Assembly (NCBI GenBank): GCA_005503215.1
Contig: SCNS01000019.1
Coordinates: 1 to 64,000 of the forward strand
From: Sphingomonadaceae bacterium 3R27C6
GTDB taxonomy: Bacteria > Pseudomonadota > Alphaproteobacteria > Sphingomonadales > Sphingomonadaceae
Direction of reading: 5' to 3'
DNA: 64,000 nt
The first letter of the stretch is position 1. The number at the start of each line of letters is the position of its first letter. The position numbers and the translations under genes are program-made. Under the pieces are notes generated by a model, which worked only from the letters and a program-made list of their open reading frames with translations, had not been told where the DNA came from and made no database searches. This document shows, piece after piece, positions 8,198 to 17,493 of this stretch.

Positions 8198-10561
8198 ATG
8201 AAGTTTCGTACCATTTCGGCCGCGAGCGTTTCGCTGGCCGCTCTGGCAGCAGTGTCCGCTCAGGCGCAGACTGGGCCCGCCGATACGGGCAACGACCGGG
8301 AGGAAGCATCGCTCTCCGAAATTGTTGTCACGGCCCAGAAGCGCGAGCAGTCGGCCAACCGGGTGCCCATCTCGATCTCGGTCCTCGGGGGAGAGGCGCT
8401 GACTGAAAAATCGATCAGCGATCTTCAGGATATGGCGGTCACGGTCCCAAACCTTCAGGTTACGAAGACTGGACTGACCTCGCAGACCTTTATCCGCGGA
8501 ATCGGGTCAGGCAATGACCCGGCCTTCGAACAATCGGTCGCCCAATATGTCGACGGGATCAACTACGGGCGTGCCGCGCTCACCCGAGCGCCATTCTTCG
8601 ACGTGCAGCGCGTGGAAGTGATGCGCGGCCCGCAGTCCATCCTGTTCGGCAAGAACTCGACCGCCGGCGCCCTCAACATCATCACGGCGCAGCCGACAGA
8701 CGTCATGCGCGCAGGCCTCACCACGACCTATAATCCGACGTTCGACGAATTCGAGGCTACGGGGTTTGTGTCCGGTCCGGTCAGCGATAATCTCTCGGCC
8801 CGCGCGGCGATCCGCTACGCAAAGGGAGGCGGCTATGTGTTCGATCAAACGAAGCAGCGGGACGAACCCATCGGCGAAGATATGGCCGCGCGCGCAACCC
8901 TTCGCTACGACGGTGAAGGATTTCGTTCGACGCTGAAGGCGGAGTATTCGCGCTTTGAGACCGTGGGGCGCGAGATCGAGGTCGTGACCGACGTGGCAAC
9001 CCGCACCGTGCCTGCGGGCCCTCTCGCGGGAGAGCCGCTCACCTTTGCAACCGCCCTCGACCTGCGTGGATTGACGGGCGCGCTCACCGACACACGCTTC
9101 GACTTTCGCCGGCAGTCGGATCTGGCCGAGTATGACAGGACCCGCCTCGCGAACGTCACATGGTCCAATGAGCTCGATGTCGGCGCCTCCACGCTCAGCG
9201 CCATTACCGGGGTCGTCGATTATCGCCGCCGTCTCCATGTGGACCTCGACTTTACCGCGGCCAATCTGCTTGGAGGCCTGACCGACGAAGCCTATCGTCA
9301 GGTCAGCCAGGAGCTTCGCCTCGCCACGCCGGAGAATAAGCCGCTCTCATTCATCGGCGGGCTCTATTTCGAGCACAACAGGATCGAATATAGCGACGCG
9401 ACCGAGTTCGGCCGCGGGCTCACCAATCTCGGCTTCGCGCCAATTGCCGATGTAAGTGCGGTTCGCGATTACCGCCAGTCGAGCATTACCTATGCCGCCT
9501 TCGGCCAGATCACCTTCCGCCCGGTGGAGGCCCTCAGGATCATCGGGGGTTTGCGCCTGTCACGCGACGAGAAGGACGCGGCCCGCCGCGTCTATGCCAT
9601 CGCCGGCCAAGGCGCCCTCGAAGGCACGCCGCTGACTTCGCCGGCCACGATCGGTACACTCCAGGCTGGTCTCGGCTTCGCCCTCGACAATCCGGGGGGA
9701 TCCGGCCACGATATCAACGCCAGCCGTGGCAAGACCCGTCTTGTGCCCTCGATGACGGTGGAGTTCGATGTTGCCGACCGCACCATGATCTTCGCCTCCT
9801 ACAAGGAAGGATACAAAGGCGGCGGCTTCAATGCCCGAGCAAACAACAACGCCAATTTCGAATTTGACGATGAGACGGTGGAGGCCTGGGAAGCGGGTCT
9901 GCGCTCCAGTTTCCTCGGCAATCGCGGTTCGATCAGTCTGACCGCCTATCGCTCGAACTACGCCAATCTGCAGATCAGCCAGTTCGACGGCACGGTGGGC
10001 TTCAATGTCGGCAACGCCGGGCGGACGCGCGTACAGGGCGTCGAGTCCGAGCTTCGCTTCGCTGTGGCTCCGGGCATAACGCTCGGGAGTGCGGTATCTT
10101 ATCTCGACTTCAAATATCTCGATTTCCGCCGCGGCAATTGCGCCTTCGGTGAAGTTCCGGACGGCGACATCGTTGGCGGCGTTCCCCTGTGTGACTACAC
10201 CGGACGTCGGGGCCGGTTCACGCCCAAATGGAACCTCATGGGCAATCTCAATGTCGATCGCCCGCTGTTCGGCGAGATCAGCCTGCGGGGTGCCCTCGAT
10301 ATATCCTATCGCAGCAGCCACCAGGTCCACGACAGTCTCGATCCGCTAGGCCGGATCAGGGGATATACGCTTGTCGATGCCCGGCTCGGTCTCGGCTCGG
10401 ACAACTGGGATATTGCCGTCATCGGCAAAAATTTGCTCGACCGTCATTATATGACCTTCTCCTCGAACGTACCTTTCGCATCGTCGGTCGGCGCCAACAC
10501 CCATTATGCTTCGGTAGCGCGTGGCCGGTCTTTCGCGGTGCAGGCCAGTGTGAGGTTCTGA
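8198..10561 (+). CDS. TonB-dependent outer-membrane receptor
   Basis: A 787-residue receptor with signal peptide (MKFRTISAASVSLAALAAVSA, cleavage near AQAQ), plug domain starting at EIVVTAQKREQS, plug motifs FIRGIGSG and VEVMRGPQSILFGKNS, and a beta-barrel ending in ...SFAVQASVRF with terminal phenylalanine. Such sphingomonad receptors import hydrophobic or glycosidic nutrients, powered by TonB-ExbBD. The start at 8198 is preferred over the ATG at 8192 because GGGA is properly spaced only for the former. It opens a plus-strand unit with an SDR and an acyl-CoA synthetase, so the imported compound is probably processed by this cluster. The substrate is unknown. Confidence 0.92.
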   Translation: MKFRTISAASVSLAALAAVSAQAQTGPADTGNDREEASLSEIVVTAQKREQSANRVPISISVLGGEALTEKSISDLQDMAVTVPNLQVTKTGLTSQTFIRGIGSGNDPAFEQSVAQYVDGINYGRAALTRAPFFDVQRVEVMRGPQSILFGKNSTAGALNIITAQPTDVMRAGLTTTYNPTFDEFEATGFVSGPVSDNLSARAAIRYAKGGGYVFDQTKQRDEPIGEDMAARATLRYDGEGFRSTLKAEYSRFETVGREIEVVTDVATRTVPAGPLAGEPLTFATALDLRGLTGALTDTRFDFRRQSDLAEYDRTRLANVTWSNELDVGASTLSAITGVVDYRRRLHVDLDFTAANLLGGLTDEAYRQVSQELRLATPENKPLSFIGGLYFEHNRIEYSDATEFGRGLTNLGFAPIADVSAVRDYRQSSITYAAFGQITFRPVEALRIIGGLRLSRDEKDAARRVYAIAGQGALEGTPLTSPATIGTLQAGLGFALDNPGGSGHDINASRGKTRLVPSMTVEFDVADRTMIFASYKEGYKGGGFNARANNNANFEFDDETVEAWEAGLRSSFLGNRGSISLTAYRSNYANLQISQFDGTVGFNVGNAGRTRVQGVESELRFAVAPGITLGSAVSYLDFKYLDFRRGNCAFGEVPDGDIVGGVPLCDYTGRRGRFTPKWNLMGNLNVDRPLFGEISLRGALDISYRSSHQVHDSLDPLGRIRGYTLVDARLGLGSDNWDIAVIGKNLLDRHYMTFSSNVPFASSVGANTHYASVARGRSFAVQASVRF

Positions 10562-10570
10562 TCGTCACCG

Positions 10571-11479
10571 ATGAAGGCTCTCCGCTTCTATGTCCGCTTC
10601 CTGCCGTCATTCACCGCGATCGGCTATGTGGCCCGGGGCTTGCCGCTACGCGCCTTTGGCGCCGATTTCACTGGCCAGACATGGCTCGTCACCGGGGCAA
10701 CGGGCGGGATCGGCCGCGCAGTGGCGATGGAAGCAGCAGACGCGGGCGCCAATGTGATCGCGGTCGGACGTCGTAGCGACCCCCTGGAAGAACTCGCTAC
10801 GGCGTCCGGCGGGCGCATTGCCGCTGTGCAGGCCGACTTGTCATCGATCGAGGCCAACCAGAATCTCGCGCGCCGCTATCCCGACGTGAATGTGCTGATC
10901 AACAATGTGGGGATACTCGAGGCTACCCATGCACTGACGACCGAGGGCTTCGGCAGAATGTATGCAACCAACCTGCTGGGCCATTATGCGTTGACGAGCG
11001 GACTTCTCCGCCACGGCGTCCTGGCGGATGGCCTCATCGTCAATATCACCTCCGGTGGCGCCTATAATGCCATGCTGAATCTTGCGGGTCTCGACGCCCC
11101 CCCCGAGAGCTTCAACGGGTTTACAGCTTATGCGTCGCAGAAACGCGCCCAGATCGCGCTTGCCGACCATTGGAACCACGAGTTCCCCCGTCTGCAGGCC
11201 TATGCGATGCACCCAGGCTGGGTCAGGACCGAGGGCGTGCGCGGATCGCTCGCGTGGATGGACCGCAGGATCGGTACGATCCTGCGCACACCACACCAGG
11301 GCGCCGACACGATCATGTGGCTGGCCGCCGCGCGGCCGACACCGGTTCTTGACGCGATCTGGTTCGACCGGGCGCCGCGTACTGCTCACGCCTACCGGTC
11401 AACACGCCGCCCTCTCGCCACCACCGGAGGTCTGGTGGCCCGTCTTGAGCAGGATCTAGCCAGAACAGGAGCCTCGTGA
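10571..11479 (+). CDS. Short-chain dehydrogenase/reductase (DHRS12-like)
   Basis: A 302-residue SDR with a basic/hydrophobic N-terminal stretch of about 35 residues before the Rossmann loop TGATGGIG (41-48). It has NNVG at 111-114, S161 and the catalytic pair Y187-x3-K191 (YASQK). The extended N-terminus and overall layout resemble DHRS12-type SDRs. It probably oxidises an alcohol or reduces a ketone with NAD(P)H; the substrate is unassigned. It starts 9 bp after the receptor stop, and its own stop overlaps the GTG start of the next gene by 4 bp, so the three genes are likely cotranscribed. Confidence 0.85.
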   Translation: MKALRFYVRFLPSFTAIGYVARGLPLRAFGADFTGQTWLVTGATGGIGRAVAMEAADAGANVIAVGRRSDPLEELATASGGRIAAVQADLSSIEANQNLARRYPDVNVLINNVGILEATHALTTEGFGRMYATNLLGHYALTSGLLRHGVLADGLIVNITSGGAYNAMLNLAGLDAPPESFNGFTAYASQKRAQIALADHWNHEFPRLQAYAMHPGWVRTEGVRGSLAWMDRRIGTILRTPHQGADTIMWLAAARPTPVLDAIWFDRAPRTAHAYRSTRRPLATTGGLVARLEQDLARTGAS

Positions 11480-13428
11480 TCAAGGAAACCATTGTCGAGC
11501 GGATTTTCCGCCTCTGGCGCGCTGGGCGCGTCGACGAGATTCTCGATTGTTTCACCGGCGATGCTCGATGGCATTTCTCGGCGGCTACCAAGCCACCGGC
11601 GGTAGGGCGTGAGGCGATCGCGGAATTCCTTGCCCGATATTCGGCGGTGAGCGGCGAAAACCGGCTTCGCCTCACACGGCAGTCGCAACAAGGCGATCTG
11701 CTCTTTTTCGAGGGGGTGGAGGACTTCACCACCCCAGAGGGGCGCGACGTGACGCTGCCCTATGCCGGGGTTCTCACCTTGCGCGCCGGTAAGATCACAG
11801 ATTGGCGCGACTATTTCGACCGCGAGTTGATCGACACTCAGATCGAAGGGACCGGGAACCTGCCCGACTATGCGCGCGAACTTCTCACCGCGCCGGCAGA
11901 AGTGGTAGCGCCGCCCGTCGCCGGCGGCCTTGTCGGTGACCTCATCCTGCAGGCGATCGCCCGCTTCGCCGACCGCCCAGCGTTCGTGGAGGATGAGCGG
12001 ACGACGAGCTATCGCATGCTCGGTGACCGGATTGCATCTGCACTCAAGGCGTTCAAGGAGATCGGTCTCCGCAGGGGCGATGTGATCGCGCAGATATCCG
12101 GCAACTCCTCCGACATGTATGCCGTGATGGCGGCCGCCTATATTGGCGGTTATACCTCGCTTACCCTCCATCCGATGGGCGGACACGACGATCAGGAATA
12201 TATATTGCGCGATTCCGGAGCGCGCGTCTTGGTCGCCGATCGCAGCTACAGTGCCCGCGCCGCGGCGTTTCGTATCAAGCATCTCAGGCTGCTGGGACAT
12301 GGCGCTTATGAAGGCATCGAAGATTTCTGGGCATTTGGCGATGAAGCCGCGCCGTTGCCGGACCATGCAAGCGGTGCGTCGGAAGATATTGTCCGCCTCG
12401 CCTATACCGGCGGGACGACCGGCCGTCCCAAGGGTGTGATGCTGTCCAATCGGGCGCTGGTAGCGAACAGCATGATGGCGTTGGCCGCCCTCCCCTGGCC
12501 TGAGGATATCCGTTTCCTTTGCCCCGCCCCCATGTCGCACGGGGCCGGTTCGATCGTGATCCCAACCCTCACGCGCGGCGGTCGGATCATCTTGCAGCCC
12601 GGGTTCGATCCAGACCGGTTCCTTGCCGCGCTCGAACAGCACAAGGCAACGCTGACATGGCTGGTTCCCACCATGATCGGCAATCTTCTCGATTCCGCAG
12701 CTCTCAAAACCACCGATCATTCGAGCCTACGTGCGCTGATCTGGTCGGGCGCTCCGATGAGTCCGATGCGGGTGGTGCAGGCAATCGAGCGCTTCGGTCC
12801 AATACTCGTCCAATGCTACGGCCAGACCGAAGCGCCCAACACGATCCTGTTCCTTGCGGGCGAGGAGCATGCGGCCCACCCCGCCGCAACGGGCCGGCCC
12901 TTTCCCGGGATTGAGCTCGCTCTGCTTGATGACGAAGGTAGGTTGGTTGCGCCGGGCGAGCCCGGGGAGATCTGCGTCCGGGGCCCCCTTGTCATGAGCG
13001 GTTACAAGGGCATGCCGCTGGCCAGCGCGGAAGCCTGGGCCCATGGCTGGCTCCACACCGGCGATGTAGGCCGCGTCGGCGCGAACGGCATGTGGTCAAT
13101 CGTCGACCGCAAGAAGGACATGATCATCTCGGGCGGTTTCAATGTTTTTCCGAAGGAGATAGAGGATGTTCTCGCCGCACAGCCGGGCGTGGCAAGCGTC
13201 TGCGTCTTCGGAATACCTCACGAAAAATGGGGAGAAGCTGTGGCGGCTGTTGTCGTGCCCTCTCGCGAGGCGGCACCCGATGTGGACCAGCTAACACTGG
13301 CGGTTCGCGCCGCCAAGGGTCCGGTCCAGACGCCCAAGTTGATCGAGTTGGTAGATGCCATCCCGCAAACCGGGCTCGGAAAACCTGACAAGAAGGTCCT
13401 GCGCGACGTCTATCGGTCCAGGCTCTAG
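11476..13428 (+). CDS. Acyl-CoA synthetase with N-terminal NTF2/SnoaL-like domain
   Basis: A 650-residue two-domain protein. Residues 1 to about 125 (IVERIFRLWRAGRVDEILDC ... LTLRAGKITDWRDYFDRELI) look like a NTF2/SnoaL-fold domain, the type found in limonene-epoxide hydrolases and ketosteroid isomerases. After a linker, residues about 150-650 form a complete AMP-dependent acyl-CoA synthetase with P-loop YTGGTTGRPKG (310-320), YGQTEAPN, GDVGRV and IVDRKKDMIISGG, and a late GLGKPDKK where the adenylation lysine is expected. GTG start at 11476 overlaps the SDR stop. The fusion suggests that a small-molecule isomerase or hydrolase step is coupled to CoA activation. The catalytic status of the first domain is not known. 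Confidence 0.88.
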   Translation: MIKETIVERIFRLWRAGRVDEILDCFTGDARWHFSAATKPPAVGREAIAEFLARYSAVSGENRLRLTRQSQQGDLLFFEGVEDFTTPEGRDVTLPYAGVLTLRAGKITDWRDYFDRELIDTQIEGTGNLPDYARELLTAPAEVVAPPVAGGLVGDLILQAIARFADRPAFVEDERTTSYRMLGDRIASALKAFKEIGLRRGDVIAQISGNSSDMYAVMAAAYIGGYTSLTLHPMGGHDDQEYILRDSGARVLVADRSYSARAAAFRIKHLRLLGHGAYEGIEDFWAFGDEAAPLPDHASGASEDIVRLAYTGGTTGRPKGVMLSNRALVANSMMALAALPWPEDIRFLCPAPMSHGAGSIVIPTLTRGGRIILQPGFDPDRFLAALEQHKATLTWLVPTMIGNLLDSAALKTTDHSSLRALIWSGAPMSPMRVVQAIERFGPILVQCYGQTEAPNTILFLAGEEHAAHPAATGRPFPGIELALLDDEGRLVAPGEPGEICVRGPLVMSGYKGMPLASAEAWAHGWLHTGDVGRVGANGMWSIVDRKKDMIISGGFNVFPKEIEDVLAAQPGVASVCVFGIPHEKWGEAVAAVVVPSREAAPDVDQLTLAVRAAKGPVQTPKLIELVDAIPQTGLGKPDKKVLRDVYRSRL

Positions 13429-13474
13429 AAGTCGTCACCACGACCGCGCGTCCACAGTCCAAGGCGGAGGCGTG

Positions 13475-13758
13475 ATGACTCGCGACGCCGAGAGTGAGGC
13501 TTGTTCCAATGTCCGCGATATGAAGGGCGTTGATCGAGAGGCGCGCAAGTTCATCCTTGAAAATATGGGCGACTGAACGTCAACGCTGCGGACGACGACA
13601 CGCGGTCGACGAGATAATGACCGTCTTCTCGGGCGGGGCCGTCCAGCAGGGGCTTTGTACTCAACGACGGTCCTGTGGTCCGGTTCACTGTCGAAAAGAT
13701 CCATTCCAACATCAAGGCCGTGCGCATGAGCTATCCCGGCCTTGGTATTGTTCGATAA
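13475..13758 (+). pseudogene. Frameshifted remnant of a small gene
   Basis: A GGAGG-like box precedes ATG at 13475, which opens MTRDAESEACSNVRDMKGVD and then ends in a stop at 13576. About 90 bp later another frame carries coding-looking sequence (GFVLNDGPVVRF, TVEKIHSNIKAV, SYPGLGIVR) ending at 13758. The two parts are in different frames with stops between them, as expected of a decayed gene of roughly 90 codons. I do not recognise the family. The stretch 13759-14025 holds no convincing gene. Confidence 0.35.
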
Positions 13759-14025
13759 GCGCCTTCTGTTCAGCGGTCACGCACGCTTCCAGGCGTCGCC
13801 ATAGCCGTATCTGCTTTCCTAGCATAGGCACCGCCAATGGCCCGCTATTTCAAGCGGCGCGTGCGCGATCGTCATTCCAATGACGCGGCGGCTTGCCCTT
13901 CCCTGCGCTCTTAAACCGACAGTGCCAAAGGTACAGGAACAACCGCCACTAAGCGGCAAAAAGCATTGCGCTTCGGCCGCTGGGGTGGCACCCATGCTTC
14001 CAATGAGAGGCCTTCCGATCCGTAC

Positions 14026-14463
14026 ATGATCAACCTTACCCCGATGCTGTCCGCGTTCATGTCTCGCATCGACGGATCTGGTGCGCTATCGAAGCTCGCG
14101 CGCCTTTCGGGCGGCGCCAATATGGAGAGTTGGGCGTTCGACTGGGGCGGGGCTGGCTATGTGCTGCGCCGCGCGCCATCGAAGGACTATATGGCGGGGC
14201 GACCCTATGGGCATCCCAACGAGGCGGCGCTGGTAATGGCAGCGCACGACGCGGGCGTGAAGGCACCCCAGGTCGTCGGCGTGCTGGCCGATAGCGACGG
14301 CATGGGCACCGGCTACGTGATGCGCCGGATCGTCGCCGAGGTAAGCCCAGCGGCGATACTGGCCGATCCGCCGCCGTCGCTGATCGCCGATCTGGGGCGC
14401 GAACTCGCGCGTATCCATAGGCTGCCGCGCGCGGCGATTCCGGCGGCCATCCGGCGCGCTTTC
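14026..14463 (+). pseudogene. 5' part of a phosphotransferase-family gene, truncated by IS sequence
   Basis: ATG at 14026 starts a protein typical of the aminoglycoside/choline-kinase-like phosphotransferase family often found with acyl-CoA dehydrogenases: LARLSGGANMESWAFDW, VLRRAPS, GRPYGHPNEAALVMAAHDAG, GTGYVMRRI and LGRELARIHRLP. After about 145 residues the homology stops and sequence of an IS91-type transposase follows in the same frame. The catalytic HxD and DxD loops are missing, so this is a dead 5' fragment. The open frame continues to 15084 only because foreign segments happen to be open. Confidence 0.75.
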
Positions 14464-14803
14464 GCTTCTGGCTTGTCTATCGAACGCTCTGGTGGGCACC
14501 GCGGGCAGCTCGCCTTCTTCGGCAGCATGACGCAGCGCGCTGACCGCCATGCGTTCCTGCGGCACCTCGCTCCCGTCAGGAAGAAGCGCTGGGTGGTCTA
14601 CGCCAAGCCGCCGTTCGCAGGCCCTGAAGCGGTCCTCGCCTATCTGTCGCGATACACCCACCGGGTCGCCATATCGAACAGCCGCATCCTCCGGTTCGAC
14701 GAGGCCGGCATCACCTTCCACTACAAGGATTACCGCAAGTCCGGCGCCGGACGGCAGCAGGTCATGACACTCGCCGCCGACGAGTTCATCCGCCGCTTCG
14801 TCA
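14464..14803 (+). mobile_element. IS91-family transposase fragment
   Basis: The plus strand encodes AFFGSM, HAFLRHLAPVRKKRWVVYAK, PFAGPEAVLAYLSRYTHRVA, GITFHYKDYRKSG and MTLAADEFIRRF, the C-terminal core of IS91-type (HUH/Y2) transposases. Both ends are missing: it follows the phosphotransferase fragment and stops abruptly at about 14803, where minus-strand IS66 sequence begins. It cannot be functional. Confidence 0.8.
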
Positions 14804-15002
14804 CCAGCACCAGGCCGGTCCCGTCCCACAGCAGCAGCTTGATCCGATCGGCCCGCTTGCAGCGGAACACGAACATGATTCCAGAGAAGGGATCGCGATT
14901 CAGCTCGTGCTGCACCAGCGACGCCAGGCCCACCATTCCCTTGCGGAAGTCGACCGGCTTCACCGCCATCAGCACTTCGAGCGGTCCCGGCGGGATGATC
15001 AT
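14804..15002 (-). pseudogene. tnpB: IS66 TnpB (Orf2), 3'-truncated
   Basis: Starts at 15002 with MIIPPGPLEVLMAVKPVDFR, then GMVGLASLVQ, DPFSGIMFVF and RIKLLLWDGTGLVLV, the diagnostic sequence of the IS66 accessory protein TnpB (about 115 residues normally). After about 66 residues the homology ends at the IS91 junction. Its ATG overlaps the tnpA stop by 4 bp, the normal IS66 arrangement. Confidence 0.85.
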
Positions 15003-15403
15003 GTCGACACCTGCACTGTCAGCAGCACACGCTCGATATGGTCGGCCGTCACGCCGTCGGGGATGCGGATCGTCATGCCCTTGATGTTGATGCGGATCTC
15101 GGCGCCGGTCCCCTGCGCCTTCGGCTCCTCGACCATCGCCGGCACGAAAGCGGGGCCGTCGTCGGATTCCATACGCTCGCGCGCTTCCCGGCGCCAGGCG
15201 TAGAGCTGCTGCGGCAGGATGTCGTTCCGGCGCGCGATGTCCGCGACGTTCGCCCGCGGCGCCATGCTCTCGGCGATGATCCGCGCCTTCGCCTCCGGTG
15301 TCCATTGCCGGCGCTCGCGACCCGCCGGGATCACCTCCATCGGGCGAGCACGACCGTTCCCGTTGCTTTCGAAGTTACTTTCGAACGTCGTTACATCGCC
15401 CAT
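14999..15403 (-). CDS. tnpA: IS66-family TnpA (Orf1) helix-turn-helix protein
   Basis: A 134-residue protein with RRQWTPEAKARIIAES, ANVADIARRNDILPQQLYAW and RREARER, the helix-turn-helix of IS66 Orf1. The C-terminal IRINIKGMTIRIPDGV and DHIERVLLTV is also typical. It appears full length, but the element is otherwise broken, so it is an orphan and probably has no role on its own. It overlaps tnpB in the usual ATGA manner. Confidence 0.85.
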   Translation of the reverse strand: MGDVTTFESNFESNGNGRARPMEVIPAGRERRQWTPEAKARIIAESMAPRANVADIARRNDILPQQLYAWRREARERMESDDGPAFVPAMVEEPKAQGTGAEIRINIKGMTIRIPDGVTADHIERVLLTVQVST

Positions 15404-15763
15404 CGCTAGTTACGCTCCCGATACAGCAGGCGCGCAACGTAGTGATCTCAGAACATTCGAAAATGTGGGGGGAAATTACCGCTTACAGATCTGCCGTGGT
15501 TTTAATGGCCGCTTTGCACCAACCTTTCGACCAGCATTCCACGCCGGTCTCGGAGGTAAATAGTCGAATTCTGACCTAGCCATGATCGTTCTCCTACGGC
15601 CAAAATGGCCAAAAGGGAAACGCTCGGGTCAAGCCATTTGGCCGACAGGTGACAGGCCGTTTTAAAGCACATGAGAGAAAAGCTGACGGTCGAGAAGCTA
15701 GCCCTCGCGCCCGTATTCGACGAGCACCAGTGGGGGCGACTCTGCCTCGATCCGGCACATTAT

Positions 15764-16174
15764 TCACCATTTACGGAAACCGCAAAAGTCTCCGATCCTG
15801 TCGGGTTCAGGGAGCGCCAGTCCTGTTAGCCCGATATAGATTTCGGAATAATCATGCACCGCGGCAAAACCGAATTGCCCGCTGCTGATGATTGCGTCGC
15901 CGGGATGGGGGTCGCTTGATCGCGCCGAATAGGAACTTTCGGGATCGACGAGAAGCTCCCACGTGTCGATCGCGAGCAACGGGCCACTTATCGAGCTTGC
16001 GAGCTGTACCCGCATCGGCTGTCCCGATTTGGGCGTAAAATCGAGAAAACCAGGGACTGTATCGTCGCCGACGGACCCATCAGCATTGCGCATGTGGCGC
16101 TGGTATTTTTCGATCGGCCCGTAAGACGCTGTCTCCGAGGCCATGCCGAGAGCGGCGATTAGCAACGGCTCCAT
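15764..16174 (-). CDS. Hypothetical protein
   Basis: A 136-residue reading frame beginning MEPLLIAALGMASETASYGP and ending EPDRIGDFCGFRKW. I do not recognise a family. Composition is soluble and mildly acidic, with no signal peptide or membrane segment. The ribosome-binding site is poor (GAGATTGAG). Immediately upstream an in-frame stop closes an open stretch whose last residues are RISHTDFERVDYA, so the region from 16175 to 16290 may hold the end of a decayed gene. It could be a real small gene of the acyl-CoA operon or a remnant. Confidence 0.4.
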   Translation of the reverse strand: MEPLLIAALGMASETASYGPIEKYQRHMRNADGSVGDDTVPGFLDFTPKSGQPMRVQLASSISGPLLAIDTWELLVDPESSYSARSSDPHPGDAIISSGQFGFAAVHDYSEIYIGLTGLALPEPDRIGDFCGFRKW

Positions 16175-16290
16175 CTCAATCTCTTAGGCATAGTCCACCC
16201 GTTCGAAATCGGTGTGCGATATGCGTGCCGAGGCGGGGTGCTCGATCCCCAATCGCTTGCTGGTTCGATGAGACGCTCGCGTCCATCAAA

Positions 16291-17493
16291 TCACGGTCGC
16301 GTACTCTCGTGACAGTCTCCGAAAATGGAACTGATTTCTTCATCAGAATAGCCAGCCTCGGTAAGCAATTCCCGATTATGCTCACCCAGCCGTGGAGCAG
16401 GGCGGGCAAAGTCGGGCGTGTAATTCGACCATGTGGAAGGAAGTCTGATGTCCCGGATCCTGCCTTCGCTTTCATGTTCGACTGTTTCAAAAAAGCCGGC
16501 GTCGACGAGGTGCGAGTCGTTGATGAGATCTTCGATCGACCGGACAGGCATAGCGGCGATGTCAAGTTCGCCGAAAAGCGCCATCCACTCGTCGACGGTC
16601 CGCTGCGGCGTTAACTCGCCAAACATTTGGTAAAGGGCGTCTATGTTGTCAAGACGGCTTTCATTCGTCGAAAAGCGCTCGTCAGAGCTATAGAGCTCTT
16701 GGCAGCCAAGCGCTGCGAACAGCGCGCGCCATTGGCGGTCGTGATAGGGTAGCGCTGCAATGAAACCGTCGCGAGCGCGATAGGGCTTGCGATGTGGCGC
16801 AAGCATTCGCTGATATCCCCAGCTCGCTATCGCCGGCTCGAACCGTTCGCCGCCGAAATGGTCGCCCAGCACGACATCCGCCATAACCTCGAACATGGGA
16901 ACATCGACGCTGCTGCCTGCTCCGGTCAGGTCGCGATGGCGCAGGGCTGCAATCATCGTCATGGCAAGATAAATACCTGTGAGGCGGTCAATTAGCGGTG
17001 CGGGAACGAAACGCGGCTCTCCGCCACCAGCCCGGTCGTAGAGCCAGGGCAATCCGGTCGCCGCCTGGACAAGATCGTCATAAGCCGGGCGACCGGCATA
17101 GCGGCCATCGCGTCCGTAGCCAAGGCCCCCAACATAGACGAGCCTCGGATTGCGTTCCGACACCTCACGATATCCCAGTCCGAGCCGATCCATGGCATCA
17201 GGCCGAACATTGTACACGAGGATATCGGCCCCCTCGCAGAGCCTGAGAAGTGCTTCGCGACCGGCAGGCGTCTTGAGATCTAGAGCGATGCTCCGCTTGC
17301 CGCGGTTCAATCCTAGGAACCATCCCGACATGCCCGGGTTTCGCCCCACGCCGATATGCCGGGTACCATCGCCCTCTGGACTTTCGACCTTGATGACGTC
17401 GGCGCCAAGCTGCGCGAGATATTGTGTGGCCGACGGTCCCATCACGACCGTCGTCAGGTCGACGATGCGAACATTCTCAAGCGGCGCACTCAT
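16291..17493 (-). CDS. CaiB/BaiF family III CoA-transferase
   Basis: A 400-residue family III CoA-transferase, which moves CoA between acyl-CoA and a free acid through an aspartyl intermediate. Signatures are VRIVDLTTVVMGPSATQYLA, LGADVIKVESPEGD, RGKRSIALDLKTPAGREALL and RPAYDDLVQAATG, where the catalytic aspartate lies. The C-terminal RLGEHNRELLTEAGYSDEEI is also typical. It overlaps the upstream acyl-CoA dehydrogenase stop by 4 bp and closes a four-gene operon (dehydrogenase, hydratase, dehydrogenase, CoA-transferase). It probably activates the substrate of those enzymes; donor and acceptor are not known. Confidence 0.88.
   Translation of the reverse strand: MSAPLENVRIVDLTTVVMGPSATQYLAQLGADVIKVESPEGDGTRHIGVGRNPGMSGWFLGLNRGKRSIALDLKTPAGREALLRLCEGADILVYNVRPDAMDRLGLGYREVSERNPRLVYVGGLGYGRDGRYAGRPAYDDLVQAATGLPWLYDRAGGGEPRFVPAPLIDRLTGIYLAMTMIAALRHRDLTGAGSSVDVPMFEVMADVVLGDHFGGERFEPAIASWGYQRMLAPHRKPYRARDGFIAALPYHDRQWRALFAALGCQELYSSDERFSTNESRLDNIDALYQMFGELTPQRTVDEWMALFGELDIAAMPVRSIEDLINDSHLVDAGFFETVEHESEGRIRDIRLPSTWSNYTPDFARPAPRLGEHNRELLTEAGYSDEEISSIFGDCHESTRP

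Larger units (their letters stand above)
14804..15486 (-). mobile_element. IS66-family element remnant
   Basis: Contains an intact first open reading frame (14999-15403) and a truncated tnpB; the large DDE transposase gene is absent, removed where the IS91 fragment abuts. On the minus strand the outer end begins GTAAGCGGTAATTTCCC at 15486, which resembles IS66 terminal inverted repeats; this boundary is inferred. The partner repeat is lost. From 15487 to 15763 there is no gene, only an inverted repeat CGGCCAAAATGG/CCATTTGGCCG (15598-15643). Confidence 0.65.

Noticed and set aside
11392-12720. 442-codon minus-strand open frame
   Set aside because: Antisense to the NTF2/acyl-CoA synthetase fusion; no recognisable domain.
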